The notes below the pieces were generated by a model that saw only the letters and a program-made list of their open reading frames with translations, was not told the DNA's origin and did not search any database. Positions 35,756-45,490 of a DNA stretch of 64,000 bases are shown one piece after another. Position 1 is the first letter of the stretch. Each line of letters opens with the position of its first letter. The translations under genes were made by a program, and so were the position numbers. The DNA is from an uncultured Kordia sp. (lineage in GTDB: Bacteria > Bacteroidota > Bacteroidia > Flavobacteriales > Flavobacteriaceae): positions 186,001 to 250,000 of the forward strand of contig NZ_CANLEA010000002.1 in assembly GCF_947489565.1 (NCBI RefSeq). Direction: 5' to 3'.

Positions 35756-38560
35756 TTAGAATCTAAAATATAAGTTTAAGAAATACGTTCTTCCTCTACC
35801 ATACCAATATCTGTTACCAAATACTCTTGTTTCTAATGCAGAATCGTCTCTTAATTCTCTGAAGTTAGCATTTCTTCCTTGCTCAAAACCTCCAGTTCTA
35901 TATTCTTTGTCAAATACGTTGTTGATACTTGCAAAGAAACCAACATAATAGTCACCTAGTTTCCATGATTTTCCACCTACTAAGTTTACTAACATGTAAT
36001 CGTCAAATTGTTCTTGTCTTAATAACTCACGTGCCAATTCTGGATCGTAATCATTAAATACTTGTCCATCAAAGTCCGTGTAGAAGTTGCTACTTCTTTG
36101 TAATGGACTTACGTCAATGTATGCATTTGAGAAGAAGTTACTTGTAGCTCCAAACCACCAGTAATCTGGATCTCTATATTCAAAACCAACAGAGAATGCT
36201 CTTTGTGGTCCACCAGCAATTTTATAGTCTTTTAAGCTTACTTCTCCGAAGTCCAATCTACCATCAACAAATCCTGCATTTCTTGCATCAATATTATCTT
36301 CTGTCGTTACAGATAAATTTGGATTGTTTGCGTATGTATATTGTCCAATAGAAGCGACACCTTTTAATTTAATAGTTGATGTTACTTGTGCTTCAATTCC
36401 AAGTTCTCCTCCAACGTGTCTTTTATCTACACCTTTTAAGATTTCTTGAACAAATGCTTGGTTGTCTCCTCCAATTCCGTCTGCGAAGAAGAAAGAGATT
36501 TCATTAGCATCTTCCATTTTTGTGTAATACCCCGTTAATCTCGCTTTTACGATTGGAGATCTGAAGATATAACTTGCATCAATTGATGTAATTTTTTCTT
36601 CTGTAATGTCTGGTACTACATTATTGTTTTCTCTTGAGTTAGAGAATGTATTACGAATTGATGGTGCTTTTGTTAAGTATCCAGCATTTACATCAAATAA
36701 GTGACGACCTGTTAATTTATACGTAAATCCAGCTTTAGCTCCTAAACCAGTGAATGATAATTTTTCACTTTTTCCAAAAGAATTGTCTGGGAAACCACCA
36801 TTTCTGTATAATCCTTCACGTTGGTAGGTTGTATTTTTTACACTAGCTCCAACAAAGAAATCTACTTTTTTGTATTTGAATTGTGCTTGTGCAAAACCTC
36901 CAATAGTGTTTGATCTGATTTCGAAGTTATAACGGAAACGATCTCCTTCTGTAACCACTCTATTTGGGTTGTTTAAGTCGTTTTGTACTGCTCCTGGATC
37001 AATGTTTAAATCGCTTGCAAAAGGATCTACATCTAAATATCCAGTTCCTCCTAATAAATCTACAACTTCTGCAAAGTTTTCAGAAACTAATGAAGTGAAG
37101 TTTACATTTGCGTTGAAGGTAATATTATCGTTGATTACTGAATTCAAAATTGAATTTGCAGTAAACTGTCTGTCATCTGCTCTATCTTCATATACAATAT
37201 TGATAGCGTTTCCGCCAGCAACTAAGTTATTTTGGTTTGCTGTATATAAAGCTGTCCAGTCAATTTGTCCATCTTGTACAAACGCTTCTTGCGCTTGGAA
37301 TGCTAATAATGGATTGTCTGGGAAGTTTCTTCTAAAGTAACTTGGTAATTTTTGGTAGTATGTAGGACTTGGATTTGCAGCATTTCCAACTGGGAAACCA
37401 CTAACATCTAAATCTGTTCCACCAAAATCTAAACGACTTCTTCCTTGCTCACCAAATTGGTAGGCAACATTTGTGTTTAATGTTGTATTTTCTGAGATAT
37501 CCCAATAATGATTTAACATTAAAATTGGTTCAATTACTCTACGTACTCTTGAATTACGCTTTTCACCGTCTTGGTATCCCCAAAATTCGTTGTAACGAAT
37601 TCCTTTTAAGTCGTATACTTCTTGTGTGTTTGCAGAAGATAAACCTCTTCTGTTTGGCGCATAAATTCCAGTAAAGTTAATACTGTGATTGTCGTTTAAT
37701 TGTTTTTCAACTGAAAGAAATAAAGAATTTGCGTCGTAGAAAGTACCGTCGTTAAAACCTTCATCTCCCCATCTTCTTCCTGCTGAAACTGTGTACGCCC
37801 ATCCACTTTCAAGTAAACCAGAAGAATATGTTGCTATAATTCTGTTGGTATAACTTCTGTCTGATGACGAATACGTTACTCTACCACCTTCTCTATATTG
37901 AGAAGCTCTTGTATTGATATTTGTTGTTCCTAAAACACCTCCAAATGTATAATCTGAAGCACTTAAACCATTTGTAAGTTCTTGATTTCTTACAACATCA
38001 TTCAATCCTCCCCAATTACTCCATTGTGGTCTTCCGTTGAACTGCTTGTTCATTTCAATACCATTGATAAGTACTGTTCCGTTTTCTGAGTCCAAACCTC
38101 TTACTCTGAAGAAAGTTGCTCCAAATTCAAAAGCTGCAGTTCTTAGGAATACATCTCTAGAAGATTGTAATAATCCTGAAATGTTGTCTGCTGCTGTTGA
38201 ATCATCATTCAATTCGTCATCAGTCAATGCTATAAGGGTAACATCTTCTTGAGCGAATTTTTTTAACAAAATTGTCCCTAAGTCAATTGCTTGACCATCG
38301 GCAACTGTTACAGGCATTCTCAAAATTGAGTATCCATCTTTTGTGAATACAATATCCACATCTCCTGCTGCAACATTTGTTAACTTAAAAGCTCCAGATG
38401 CATCTGTAACAACTTCCTGTTTGTTGTTACTGGCAACCGAAACCAAAACATTTTGAATTGCGTCATCTGTATTGGCATCAAGTACGATTCCCGTAATTGA
38501 ATTTTGTCCGCTGACAAACCAAACTGATAGCAATCCAAATAAAAAAATAAGTTTTTTCAT
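35756..38560 (-). CDS. TonB-dependent receptor with carboxypeptidase-like regulatory domain
   Basis: Signal peptide, SITGIVLDANTDDAIQNVLVSV, plug domain, beta-barrel, C-terminal YFLNLYFRF. Confidence 0.93.
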   Translation of the reverse strand: MKKLIFLFGLLSVWFVSGQNSITGIVLDANTDDAIQNVLVSVASNNKQEVVTDASGAFKLTNVAAGDVDIVFTKDGYSILRMPVTVADGQAIDLGTILLKKFAQEDVTLIALTDDELNDDSTAADNISGLLQSSRDVFLRTAAFEFGATFFRVRGLDSENGTVLINGIEMNKQFNGRPQWSNWGGLNDVVRNQELTNGLSASDYTFGGVLGTTNINTRASQYREGGRVTYSSSDRSYTNRIIATYSSGLLESGWAYTVSAGRRWGDEGFNDGTFYDANSLFLSVEKQLNDNHSINFTGIYAPNRRGLSSANTQEVYDLKGIRYNEFWGYQDGEKRNSRVRRVIEPILMLNHYWDISENTTLNTNVAYQFGEQGRSRLDFGGTDLDVSGFPVGNAANPSPTYYQKLPSYFRRNFPDNPLLAFQAQEAFVQDGQIDWTALYTANQNNLVAGGNAINIVYEDRADDRQFTANSILNSVINDNITFNANVNFTSLVSENFAEVVDLLGGTGYLDVDPFASDLNIDPGAVQNDLNNPNRVVTEGDRFRYNFEIRSNTIGGFAQAQFKYKKVDFFVGASVKNTTYQREGLYRNGGFPDNSFGKSEKLSFTGLGAKAGFTYKLTGRHLFDVNAGYLTKAPSIRNTFSNSRENNNVVPDITEEKITSIDASYIFRSPIVKARLTGYYTKMEDANEISFFFADGIGGDNQAFVQEILKGVDKRHVGGELGIEAQVTSTIKLKGVASIGQYTYANNPNLSVTTEDNIDARNAGFVDGRLDFGEVSLKDYKIAGGPQRAFSVGFEYRDPDYWWFGATSNFFSNAYIDVSPLQRSSNFYTDFDGQVFNDYDPELARELLRQEQFDDYMLVNLVGGKSWKLGDYYVGFFASINNVFDKEYRTGGFEQGRNANFRELRDDSALETRVFGNRYWYGRGRTYFLNLYFRF

Positions 38561-38698
38561 ACTGTAATTTGCAATTAATTATTATTCGAGTTTAAAAAAT
38601 CTTTAATAACGACGCGCAAATGTACATTATTTATAATTAATAACTACTTTTGGTCTATCTTTTGTATAGATTGTTTAAGATAACATAACATTCAATAA

Positions 38699-39745
38699 AT
38701 GAAAAACCTTAAATCCCTAGTATTACTGACTTTTTTAGTAGTTTTTACCCAGGCATGGGCACAGAAAAAGAAGCAGTATAAAGTGCAAACAATAGCGTTT
38801 TATAACGTAGAGAATCTGTTCGATACTATTAATGATCCATTGAAAGACGATGAGAAGAGTCCGATGATGGAAATTCAAAGAGATCGTTCAAAGATTTATG
38901 AAGATAAACTTTCTAAACTGGCACGTGTTATTTCTGATATAGGATACGATGTTGCTAAAACATCTCCTGCTATTTTAGGTGTTGCCGAAGTTGAGAATAG
39001 GAAAGTATTGGAAGATTTGGTAAATCATCCAAAATTGAAAGATTCTGATTATAGTATTATCCATTTTGATTCTCCTGATAAGCGTGGAATTGATGTTGGT
39101 TTACTGTATAAAGAAGATGTTTTTCAGCCACATAGTTTTTCAAAACATCCTTTATATATATATAATGGTGATAAAAGAGTATATACGAGAGATCAATTAT
39201 TGGTTTCTGGTGTGCTTGATGGAGATGAAGTCCATATTATTGTAAATCACTGGCCTTCAAGAAGTGGTGGAGAAGCAAGAAGTAGACCAAAACGTGTAAA
39301 AGCTGCCGAGTTGAATAAACGTATTATTGATTCTTTACAAGATATTGATAAGAAAGCTAAGATTTTTACGATTGGCGATTTAAACGATGATCCTTTTAAT
39401 GTAAGTATGAAAGAAGTACTTAAAACGAAAGACAAGCGTGAAGATGCTAAAGGAAAAGACCTGTTCAATCCTATGGAAGGAATGGCAAGGAAAGGAAATG
39501 GAACTTTAGCATATAGAGATGGTTGGAATTTGTTTGATCAAATTGTAATGTCTGCTCCATTATTAGAGAAAGACTTTTCAGAGTATCGTTATTATAAAGC
39601 TGGAATTTATAATAAAACGTATTTATCAAACAAACGTGGACGCTATAAAGGATATCCTTTTAGAAGCTTTGCAGGCGGATCGTATACTGGTGGTTATAGT
39701 GATCACTTTCCGGTGTATGTACATTTGATTAAAGAAGTAAAGTAG
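38699..39745 (+). CDS. Endonuclease/exonuclease/phosphatase family protein (secreted)
   Basis: TIAFYNVENLFD, GVAEVENRKVLEDL, VNHWPSRSGG, TIGDLNDDP, YSDHFPVYV. Confidence 0.93.
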   Translation: MKNLKSLVLLTFLVVFTQAWAQKKKQYKVQTIAFYNVENLFDTINDPLKDDEKSPMMEIQRDRSKIYEDKLSKLARVISDIGYDVAKTSPAILGVAEVENRKVLEDLVNHPKLKDSDYSIIHFDSPDKRGIDVGLLYKEDVFQPHSFSKHPLYIYNGDKRVYTRDQLLVSGVLDGDEVHIIVNHWPSRSGGEARSRPKRVKAAELNKRIIDSLQDIDKKAKIFTIGDLNDDPFNVSMKEVLKTKDKREDAKGKDLFNPMEGMARKGNGTLAYRDGWNLFDQIVMSAPLLEKDFSEYRYYKAGIYNKTYLSNKRGRYKGYPFRSFAGGSYTGGYSDHFPVYVHLIKEVK

Positions 39746-39821
39746 TTTAGATTTTAGACCGCTTTGCTGTTAGAACTTAGATATTAGACTTGTTTGGTAT
39801 TTCACTTTACAAGAATAACAT

Positions 39822-39858
39822 AAAAAAATCCTTATCGTACTTGATAAGGATTTTTTTT
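39822..39858. terminator. Bidirectional terminator hairpin
   Basis: aaaaaaatccttatcgtacttgataaggatttttttt. Confidence 0.85.
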
Positions 39859-39880
39859 GTATGCTATATATTGTTTGTTT

Positions 39881-40312
39881 TTAGCTTAAACCTAGCCAAA
39901 TTTTCCAAGGCAATCTTGAAAGAATTAACACCAATCCTATTCCGTAGAAGAGAGCAATTTTCCCAAAGGCTCTTTTAGCTGTTTCTTGTTTTTTGTGTTT
40001 AGACCATCCTATAGTAATAAAGACAATGGCTAAGATTCCTATTATTGGATGTTCTAAAGCTATTAGTCTTGCGCCTCCCATATCTCCTATTTTGGTTGTA
40101 CTGAAAGTTTGCCATCCTTTAGCAGAAGTAAAATATAAAATGATTCCTACTAGTAATTGCAAATGTGTAAAGATGAGCGCAAATAAAGAAATGCGTAAGT
40201 CTTTCGCTGTAAATTTTTTGTTCGTCGTAAACCCTATAACCGCATTGGCTACCGCTATTATTAGCATTAATAATACAAAGTAGGCAAAGTAAGAGTGTAA
40301 ATCTTTTATCAT
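39881..40312 (-). CDS. Small cytochrome b-like membrane protein
   Basis: Four hydrophobic helices with conserved His positions (MIKDLHSYFAYFVLLM, FTHLQLLVGIILYF, ALEHPIIGILAIVFITIGWSKH). Confidence 0.7.
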   Translation of the reverse strand: MIKDLHSYFAYFVLLMLIIAVANAVIGFTTNKKFTAKDLRISLFALIFTHLQLLVGIILYFTSAKGWQTFSTTKIGDMGGARLIALEHPIIGILAIVFITIGWSKHKKQETAKRAFGKIALFYGIGLVLILSRLPWKIWLGLS

Positions 40313-40448
40313 ATTTTGAGAGTATTTGTTTTTAGTTGATACACAAAGGTACTTATTTTTTTGATTGTGTTATTGTTTTGCTAAAGTTTAAAAACCGTAA
40401 GCATTGTTTTACTTTTTGTGCTAATTTTAGACTTTATATGTTTCTTAA

Positions 40449-41510
40449 ATGACAACTAAAGACAACCTATCAGCATTTATTTTACAAAAGCTTCAAGAGC
40501 ATTCTAACACAACTAATGTTGGTATTTTGAATGGACTTGCAGGTGAAAGCTTGTATCATTTTTATAGAAGTGAACTACTAGATGAAGACGCTTCGTATGA
40601 TACTGCTGTATTAAAACTACAACAAGTCATTGAAATTATGAGTAGTGGTCAAGTGCATACTACGTTTTATAATGGTTTGGCTGGTATTGGTTGGTTTATT
40701 TGTCATTTGAACGAAGCTGAAATTGCAGAAATTGATATTGAAGATTTTTTAGATACTTCGGTAGATACACTTTTGTATGAAGATATGATTCAGTTTTTGA
40801 ATATGAATTTGTATGATTTCTTTTATGGCGCCACAGGTATTTGCTTTTATTTTTTAAAAAGATTTATAACGACACAAAATCCTGCTTTAAAAGAAACATA
40901 CAAAACATATATTACTCAATTTCTGTTTTATATAGAATACAGAAGCATTACTGATGTACATGGCAAGTATTGGAAACAGCATTCGTATCCTTTTGAAAAT
41001 GATCAGGGACGTTACCAATTGAGTGCAGCCAATAATATTTCTGGATTGATGTTGGTATTGACTGAAATTGCAAAGATTGCTGATTTTAATCCTGTGTGTT
41101 TGCCTTTGTTGAAAACGTCGAGTAGTTGGTTGTTGTATCAACTGGAAACGGAAGAAAGTATTCGAATGGATCAGGCGTATTGCTTATGGAAAGCTGGAAA
41201 GGTGCTGGAAAACGATTCGCTTCAAGCAAAAGCAATTCAGTTTTTAAAACAGACAACAGACTATCTTTCCCAAGAGAACAGTATTTCATTGAGTAAGTTT
41301 GTACTGATTTACCAAAGCATTGGCCATGAAACAAATGATGCATTCTTCACAGAAAAAGCTACAGAGAGTTTTCAAATCATGAAAGAACAACTCGCACAAG
41401 AAGATGTAAAAGATACTAGCATTTGGAAAGGATATGCAGGCATTGGATTGACTGATCTTTCTGTAAAGTTTAACCTTACTACACATTGGGAAGCTTGTAT
41501 GCTTATTTAA
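40449..41510 (+). CDS. LanC-like (lanthionine synthetase C family) protein, apparently degenerate
   Basis: Repeated NGLAGE..., YNGLAGIGWFICHL, YGATGICFYFL, WKGYAGIGL alpha/alpha-toroid motifs; residual AYCLWKAG but no evident CHG motif. Confidence 0.7.
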   Translation: MTTKDNLSAFILQKLQEHSNTTNVGILNGLAGESLYHFYRSELLDEDASYDTAVLKLQQVIEIMSSGQVHTTFYNGLAGIGWFICHLNEAEIAEIDIEDFLDTSVDTLLYEDMIQFLNMNLYDFFYGATGICFYFLKRFITTQNPALKETYKTYITQFLFYIEYRSITDVHGKYWKQHSYPFENDQGRYQLSAANNISGLMLVLTEIAKIADFNPVCLPLLKTSSSWLLYQLETEESIRMDQAYCLWKAGKVLENDSLQAKAIQFLKQTTDYLSQENSISLSKFVLIYQSIGHETNDAFFTEKATESFQIMKEQLAQEDVKDTSIWKGYAGIGLTDLSVKFNLTTHWEACMLI

Positions 41511-41520
41511 TTTTTTGTTT

Positions 41521-42270
41521 ATGGAGAAAGCACTGGAAAAATTTATATCACATTGGAAACAGCAACCTAACGTAAGAGGCATTTTGCTTACAGGAAGTTA
41601 TGCGGTTGGTATACAGAAAGAAGATTCTGATGTAGATATTCGTTTGATTTTGAAGGATGATGTGCCAGAATCATTTAAAGGACTGGAAACAATTGATGGT
41701 TTTAGCTTTTCTTTTATTGGAAGAAGCAAAGCTGTGACGTTGAAAAAGTTTAACCGACAGTTTTTTTCGCATGTAAAAATGGAAGCGTGCATTTATAATG
41801 TTGGTAAAATTTTACATGATCCTTTTGGTGATATTGCTGAAATTATGAAAGTAGCTAAGATATATGTTGATACACCGCTGGTTGCCAAAGAAATTTCTGA
41901 AGCCGATTTGAAATTGTATATGTATTCATTGCATAAAAAGTACAGTTACATTATGAGCACTGATCCTGATGATCCTTTTTATGTATATAATTATATGATG
42001 TATTTAAAAAGTGCGCTTCATCGTTATGCAGATTTCATAAATGCTGAGATTATGTTTGAGAACGATAGCAAACTGAGTCGTTTTTTAACTGATGAACGTT
42101 ATTTGGCTGCTTATGGATATGAAAAATTTCCAGATCAAGACTTTATGGCTTTATGGCTTGCGGGTTTGAAAGAAAAAAGCACTTCTTGCATTGCAGAAAT
42201 TCACAACTATTTAAGAAAGAATTTGCATAACTTTAACGATAGTAATACTATCATTTCTTGGCATGATTGA
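41521..42270 (+). CDS. Nucleotidyltransferase domain protein
   Basis: GILLTGSYAVGIQKEDSDVDIRLIL (GSxxxG...DSDxD) signature. ORF-track start is 41515 (TTG-initiated); ATG at 41521 (MEKALEKF) is the more likely start. Confidence 0.85.
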   Translation: MEKALEKFISHWKQQPNVRGILLTGSYAVGIQKEDSDVDIRLILKDDVPESFKGLETIDGFSFSFIGRSKAVTLKKFNRQFFSHVKMEACIYNVGKILHDPFGDIAEIMKVAKIYVDTPLVAKEISEADLKLYMYSLHKKYSYIMSTDPDDPFYVYNYMMYLKSALHRYADFINAEIMFENDSKLSRFLTDERYLAAYGYEKFPDQDFMALWLAGLKEKSTSCIAEIHNYLRKNLHNFNDSNTIISWHD

Positions 42271-42300
42271 GTATCTTTGGGTAAATTAAAATTTTAAATC

Positions 42301-42495
42301 ATGAAAAAAAGTAAAACAAAGTTAAACCTAAAAAAGATGTCAATATCTAATTTGGCAACTGTAAAAGGAGGAAGAACTGTTTGGTGTACTATTACTATTG
42401 GTGGTGGTGGCAACTATTCAGCGGGATGTCCTCCGACAGAAGAAAGTCAATGTTGTGACACACGTATGGACTCATACTGTGATCGTGAAACCTGA
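42301..42495 (+). CDS. Lanthipeptide-like precursor
   Basis: MKKSKTKLNLKKMSISNLATVKGGRTVWCTITIGGGGNYSAGCPPTEESQCCDTRMDSYCDRET; LxLxKxxIxxL leader motif, GG, Cys/Thr/Ser-rich core. Confidence 0.75.
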   Translation: MKKSKTKLNLKKMSISNLATVKGGRTVWCTITIGGGGNYSAGCPPTEESQCCDTRMDSYCDRET

Positions 42496-42522
42496 TTTTG
42501 AATCACATTAATTACAAAATAC

Positions 42523-42555
42523 AAGAAAGCCTCGTAAATTTTACGAGGCTTTCTT
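42523..42555. terminator. Perfect terminator hairpin between convergent genes
   Basis: aagaaagcctcgtaaattttacgaggctttctt. Confidence 0.9.
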
Positions 42556-42591
42556 ATGTTTTAAGCTTTCTTTAGCTGTAACTAATTCGTA

Positions 42592-45348
42592 TTAGAATGA
42601 GTAACGTACACTAAAGTTCCAAGTTCTTCCAAATCCGAAGAATGCTTTGTTTGCTGTATTAATTCCGTCATACGTATCGTCTCCAGGATTTGCAAAGATG
42701 TTTGTTTGCGATTCTGCAAGATATGTAGTGTTGAATAAGTTGTTAACGTTTAATCGTAAGTTAACTTTTTGATTTTGTTCTTTTCCAAATAACCATTTGT
42801 ACGAGATACCACCATCAAATAAGTTGTAAGCTGGTAATTGTAACGAACCATTGTTATCTGCTGTATCAAAGTCTTCTGCTCTAATGTCTGCATATAAATC
42901 ATCTGCTCTAAACCATGCAATATCAAACTTTAAGTTTTCTACAGGTTCTACAATTGCAGCAATACGCATTGTAGTTTGTGCAGCGTTTCCAACTTTTACG
43001 TCGTCTAAGAATAATGTGTTTTCTCCAACTACACGCTGGTTATCACTGTTTATGTCAATTGCAGGTCCACTTACTGTTCCTCCATATTCCCAATTACCAA
43101 TAGATAACATTCCTCTAAACGTTAGGAAATCTAACGGACGGTACGTAGTTTCAACTTCAAGTCCTGTATGAACTTGCTCAAGTCCTACTACATTTGTACG
43201 TCCTTGAACTTCTTCCATAGGATCGTCTGGATCAGGGAATGTTCCTGTAATTCTTTGGAATCTATCTTTCCAAGAAGTTCTGTATATGTTTACGTTTGCG
43301 CTTAATTTTTCAGATTTGTATCCGTAACCAAACTCAATTCCTAATACTTTTTCATTTCTATAATCATCATTCAATTCGTTGGTATTGTTTAAGTATACTG
43401 CATCAAACAAAGGTTGCTTTGAGTAGTATCCTGCGTTACCAAATACGTTGTGATTTTCATTGATGTTATAGTTCAATCCACCTTTAATAGTTCCTCCTAA
43501 GATGTTTTCCCAATCTGTACGTTGTCCTTGTGCAGGCGTTAGTAAGAATAAGTCTTCTCTACTAAATCCTTGATTAGACCCAGAGAACTGAACAAATGCA
43601 GAAATATCATCTTTTTTGTATTCTAATTGACCAAAGATTCCTAACCAACGAACATATCCAATGTTGTAATAGTTAATTTTATCTTCGTTATCAATGTCTT
43701 TAAATACATTTACAATAGAAGAAAAATCAGAAGAGTACGTGTTTGTTAAAACAACATTCGGGTTATTTACATTACTATTATCTAAATATCCATCTGCTCC
43801 TAATAAGTTATCCAATCTTCTATAGTGGAAACCTTTATAAGTTCTTGCGTCAAATCCAATATCTAAGGTTATGTTGTCATTTAACTGTGTATTTAAGTTT
43901 GCTAATAAACCAAACCAGTTGTGTGAGTTTATAGAAGCTCTACGAACAATACCATTACTTCTCGATGTTACAAAGTGATTTCCTTGCGCATCAGGTTGTG
44001 TTAATGCAATTTGATCGTCTGCAGTTCCTGTAAAAGAAGTTGATTGTCCAGCATTCCACTGTGCAATTTCATCAAACTTTACAATTCCAGAAGCAGGATC
44101 TCTAAAGGCTAAGCTTGAAGCAAAAGCAGATCGTCCAGCGCCTGTTCTACCTCTACCGATATCTCCAGTTCCTCCACCACGTCCGAAAGAAGCGTAAGCT
44201 ACAGAAGATAATTTTGTATTATCTGTAATATTCCAATCCCAGTTTAATGATAATACTGGTTTGTGGTAAAAGTTTCTTCTCCAGTTAAATTCTTCTCCGT
44301 TTAACGTACCGTTATTAAAGTTGTACTTATCTCCGTACTGTAAGTATTGTGCAATAGTAGCAGCGTTAAAGAAACTCGTTGTTCTTTGGTTGTGAACTTG
44401 TGGCGCACCAGTTAAAGTAAACTGAATATCGTGTGTTCTTTTTTCGTTAGCCCAACCAAATCCTACGAAGTAGTTGAATCCTTCAAAAGCAGTTCCGTCA
44501 ATATATCCATCTCCAGCAGTTCTACTGAATAATCCTGTAAATGCGAATCCATTTTCCATTCTTCCTGTAGAATAGGAAGCGATGGTTTTAAGGTAGCTAT
44601 CGTTACCAACTGTTGTTCCTACAAATCCACCTTCATTTCTTTCGGTAGTTTTAGTAACAATGTTTAAAGTACCACCTACAGAAGAGATGGCTAGTTTAGA
44701 AGAACCTAAACCTCTTTGTACTTGAATTGCAGAAGCTACGTCTGCCAATCCTGTCCAGTTACTCCAGAAAACTGCTCCGTTTTCCATATCGTTTACTGGC
44801 ACACCGTTTATTAATACGGCTGTGTTTCTTTGGTCAAAACCACGAATGTTGATTCTTGAATCTCCAAAACCACCACCAGATTTTGTAGCATACACAGAAG
44901 GTGTTGCATTTAATAATTCTGGTAATTCTTGGTTCCCTAATCTTTCAACGATTTCTTCGGCTTTAATCGTAGATACTGCTACAGGCGTTTCACGCTCTTT
45001 TGCAATATCAACAACACCTACAATTACTACTTCATCCAAAGAATTGTCAGAAGCTAACGTAATTGTTCCTAAGTTTTGTGTTCCACCGTTTACACTAAAA
45101 GGAATTGATTTTGTTCCAAATCCTACGTAAGACACTTCAATAGTTCCGGTTGCACTATTGACATTAATTTTAAAATTTCCATCAAAATCAGCTGATGTAC
45201 CATTTGTTGTTCCCTTCACTACGACACTCGCTCCAGGTAAAGGACCATTTTCATCTACTACTTTTCCAGTAATTGTACCTTGGGAAAAAGCTACCGATGT
45301 TATCAATAACATCATTACTGTAAAAAAGAAATTGTACTGTTTTTTCAT
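42592..45348 (-). CDS. TonB-dependent receptor with carboxypeptidase-like domain
   Basis: GTITGKVVDENGPLPGASVVVKGTTNGTSADFDGNF; plug INIRGFDQRNTAVLINGVPVNDMENG; C-terminal WNFSVRYSF. Confidence 0.93.
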   Translation of the reverse strand: MKKQYNFFFTVMMLLITSVAFSQGTITGKVVDENGPLPGASVVVKGTTNGTSADFDGNFKINVNSATGTIEVSYVGFGTKSIPFSVNGGTQNLGTITLASDNSLDEVVIVGVVDIAKERETPVAVSTIKAEEIVERLGNQELPELLNATPSVYATKSGGGFGDSRINIRGFDQRNTAVLINGVPVNDMENGAVFWSNWTGLADVASAIQVQRGLGSSKLAISSVGGTLNIVTKTTERNEGGFVGTTVGNDSYLKTIASYSTGRMENGFAFTGLFSRTAGDGYIDGTAFEGFNYFVGFGWANEKRTHDIQFTLTGAPQVHNQRTTSFFNAATIAQYLQYGDKYNFNNGTLNGEEFNWRRNFYHKPVLSLNWDWNITDNTKLSSVAYASFGRGGGTGDIGRGRTGAGRSAFASSLAFRDPASGIVKFDEIAQWNAGQSTSFTGTADDQIALTQPDAQGNHFVTSRSNGIVRRASINSHNWFGLLANLNTQLNDNITLDIGFDARTYKGFHYRRLDNLLGADGYLDNSNVNNPNVVLTNTYSSDFSSIVNVFKDIDNEDKINYYNIGYVRWLGIFGQLEYKKDDISAFVQFSGSNQGFSREDLFLLTPAQGQRTDWENILGGTIKGGLNYNINENHNVFGNAGYYSKQPLFDAVYLNNTNELNDDYRNEKVLGIEFGYGYKSEKLSANVNIYRTSWKDRFQRITGTFPDPDDPMEEVQGRTNVVGLEQVHTGLEVETTYRPLDFLTFRGMLSIGNWEYGGTVSGPAIDINSDNQRVVGENTLFLDDVKVGNAAQTTMRIAAIVEPVENLKFDIAWFRADDLYADIRAEDFDTADNNGSLQLPAYNLFDGGISYKWLFGKEQNQKVNLRLNVNNLFNTTYLAESQTNIFANPGDDTYDGINTANKAFFGFGRTWNFSVRYSF

Positions 45349-45490
45349 ATAATAATTTAATTTATTTAATCTTTTAACAATGATTCAGTTAAAAGCACTA
45401 AAAAAGCCGAACCAAAATATGGTTTGACTTTTTTAGTTTTTGAGACAATTCTATTGTATTTATTTTAGAACTGTTTTATTTTCTCTTCTT

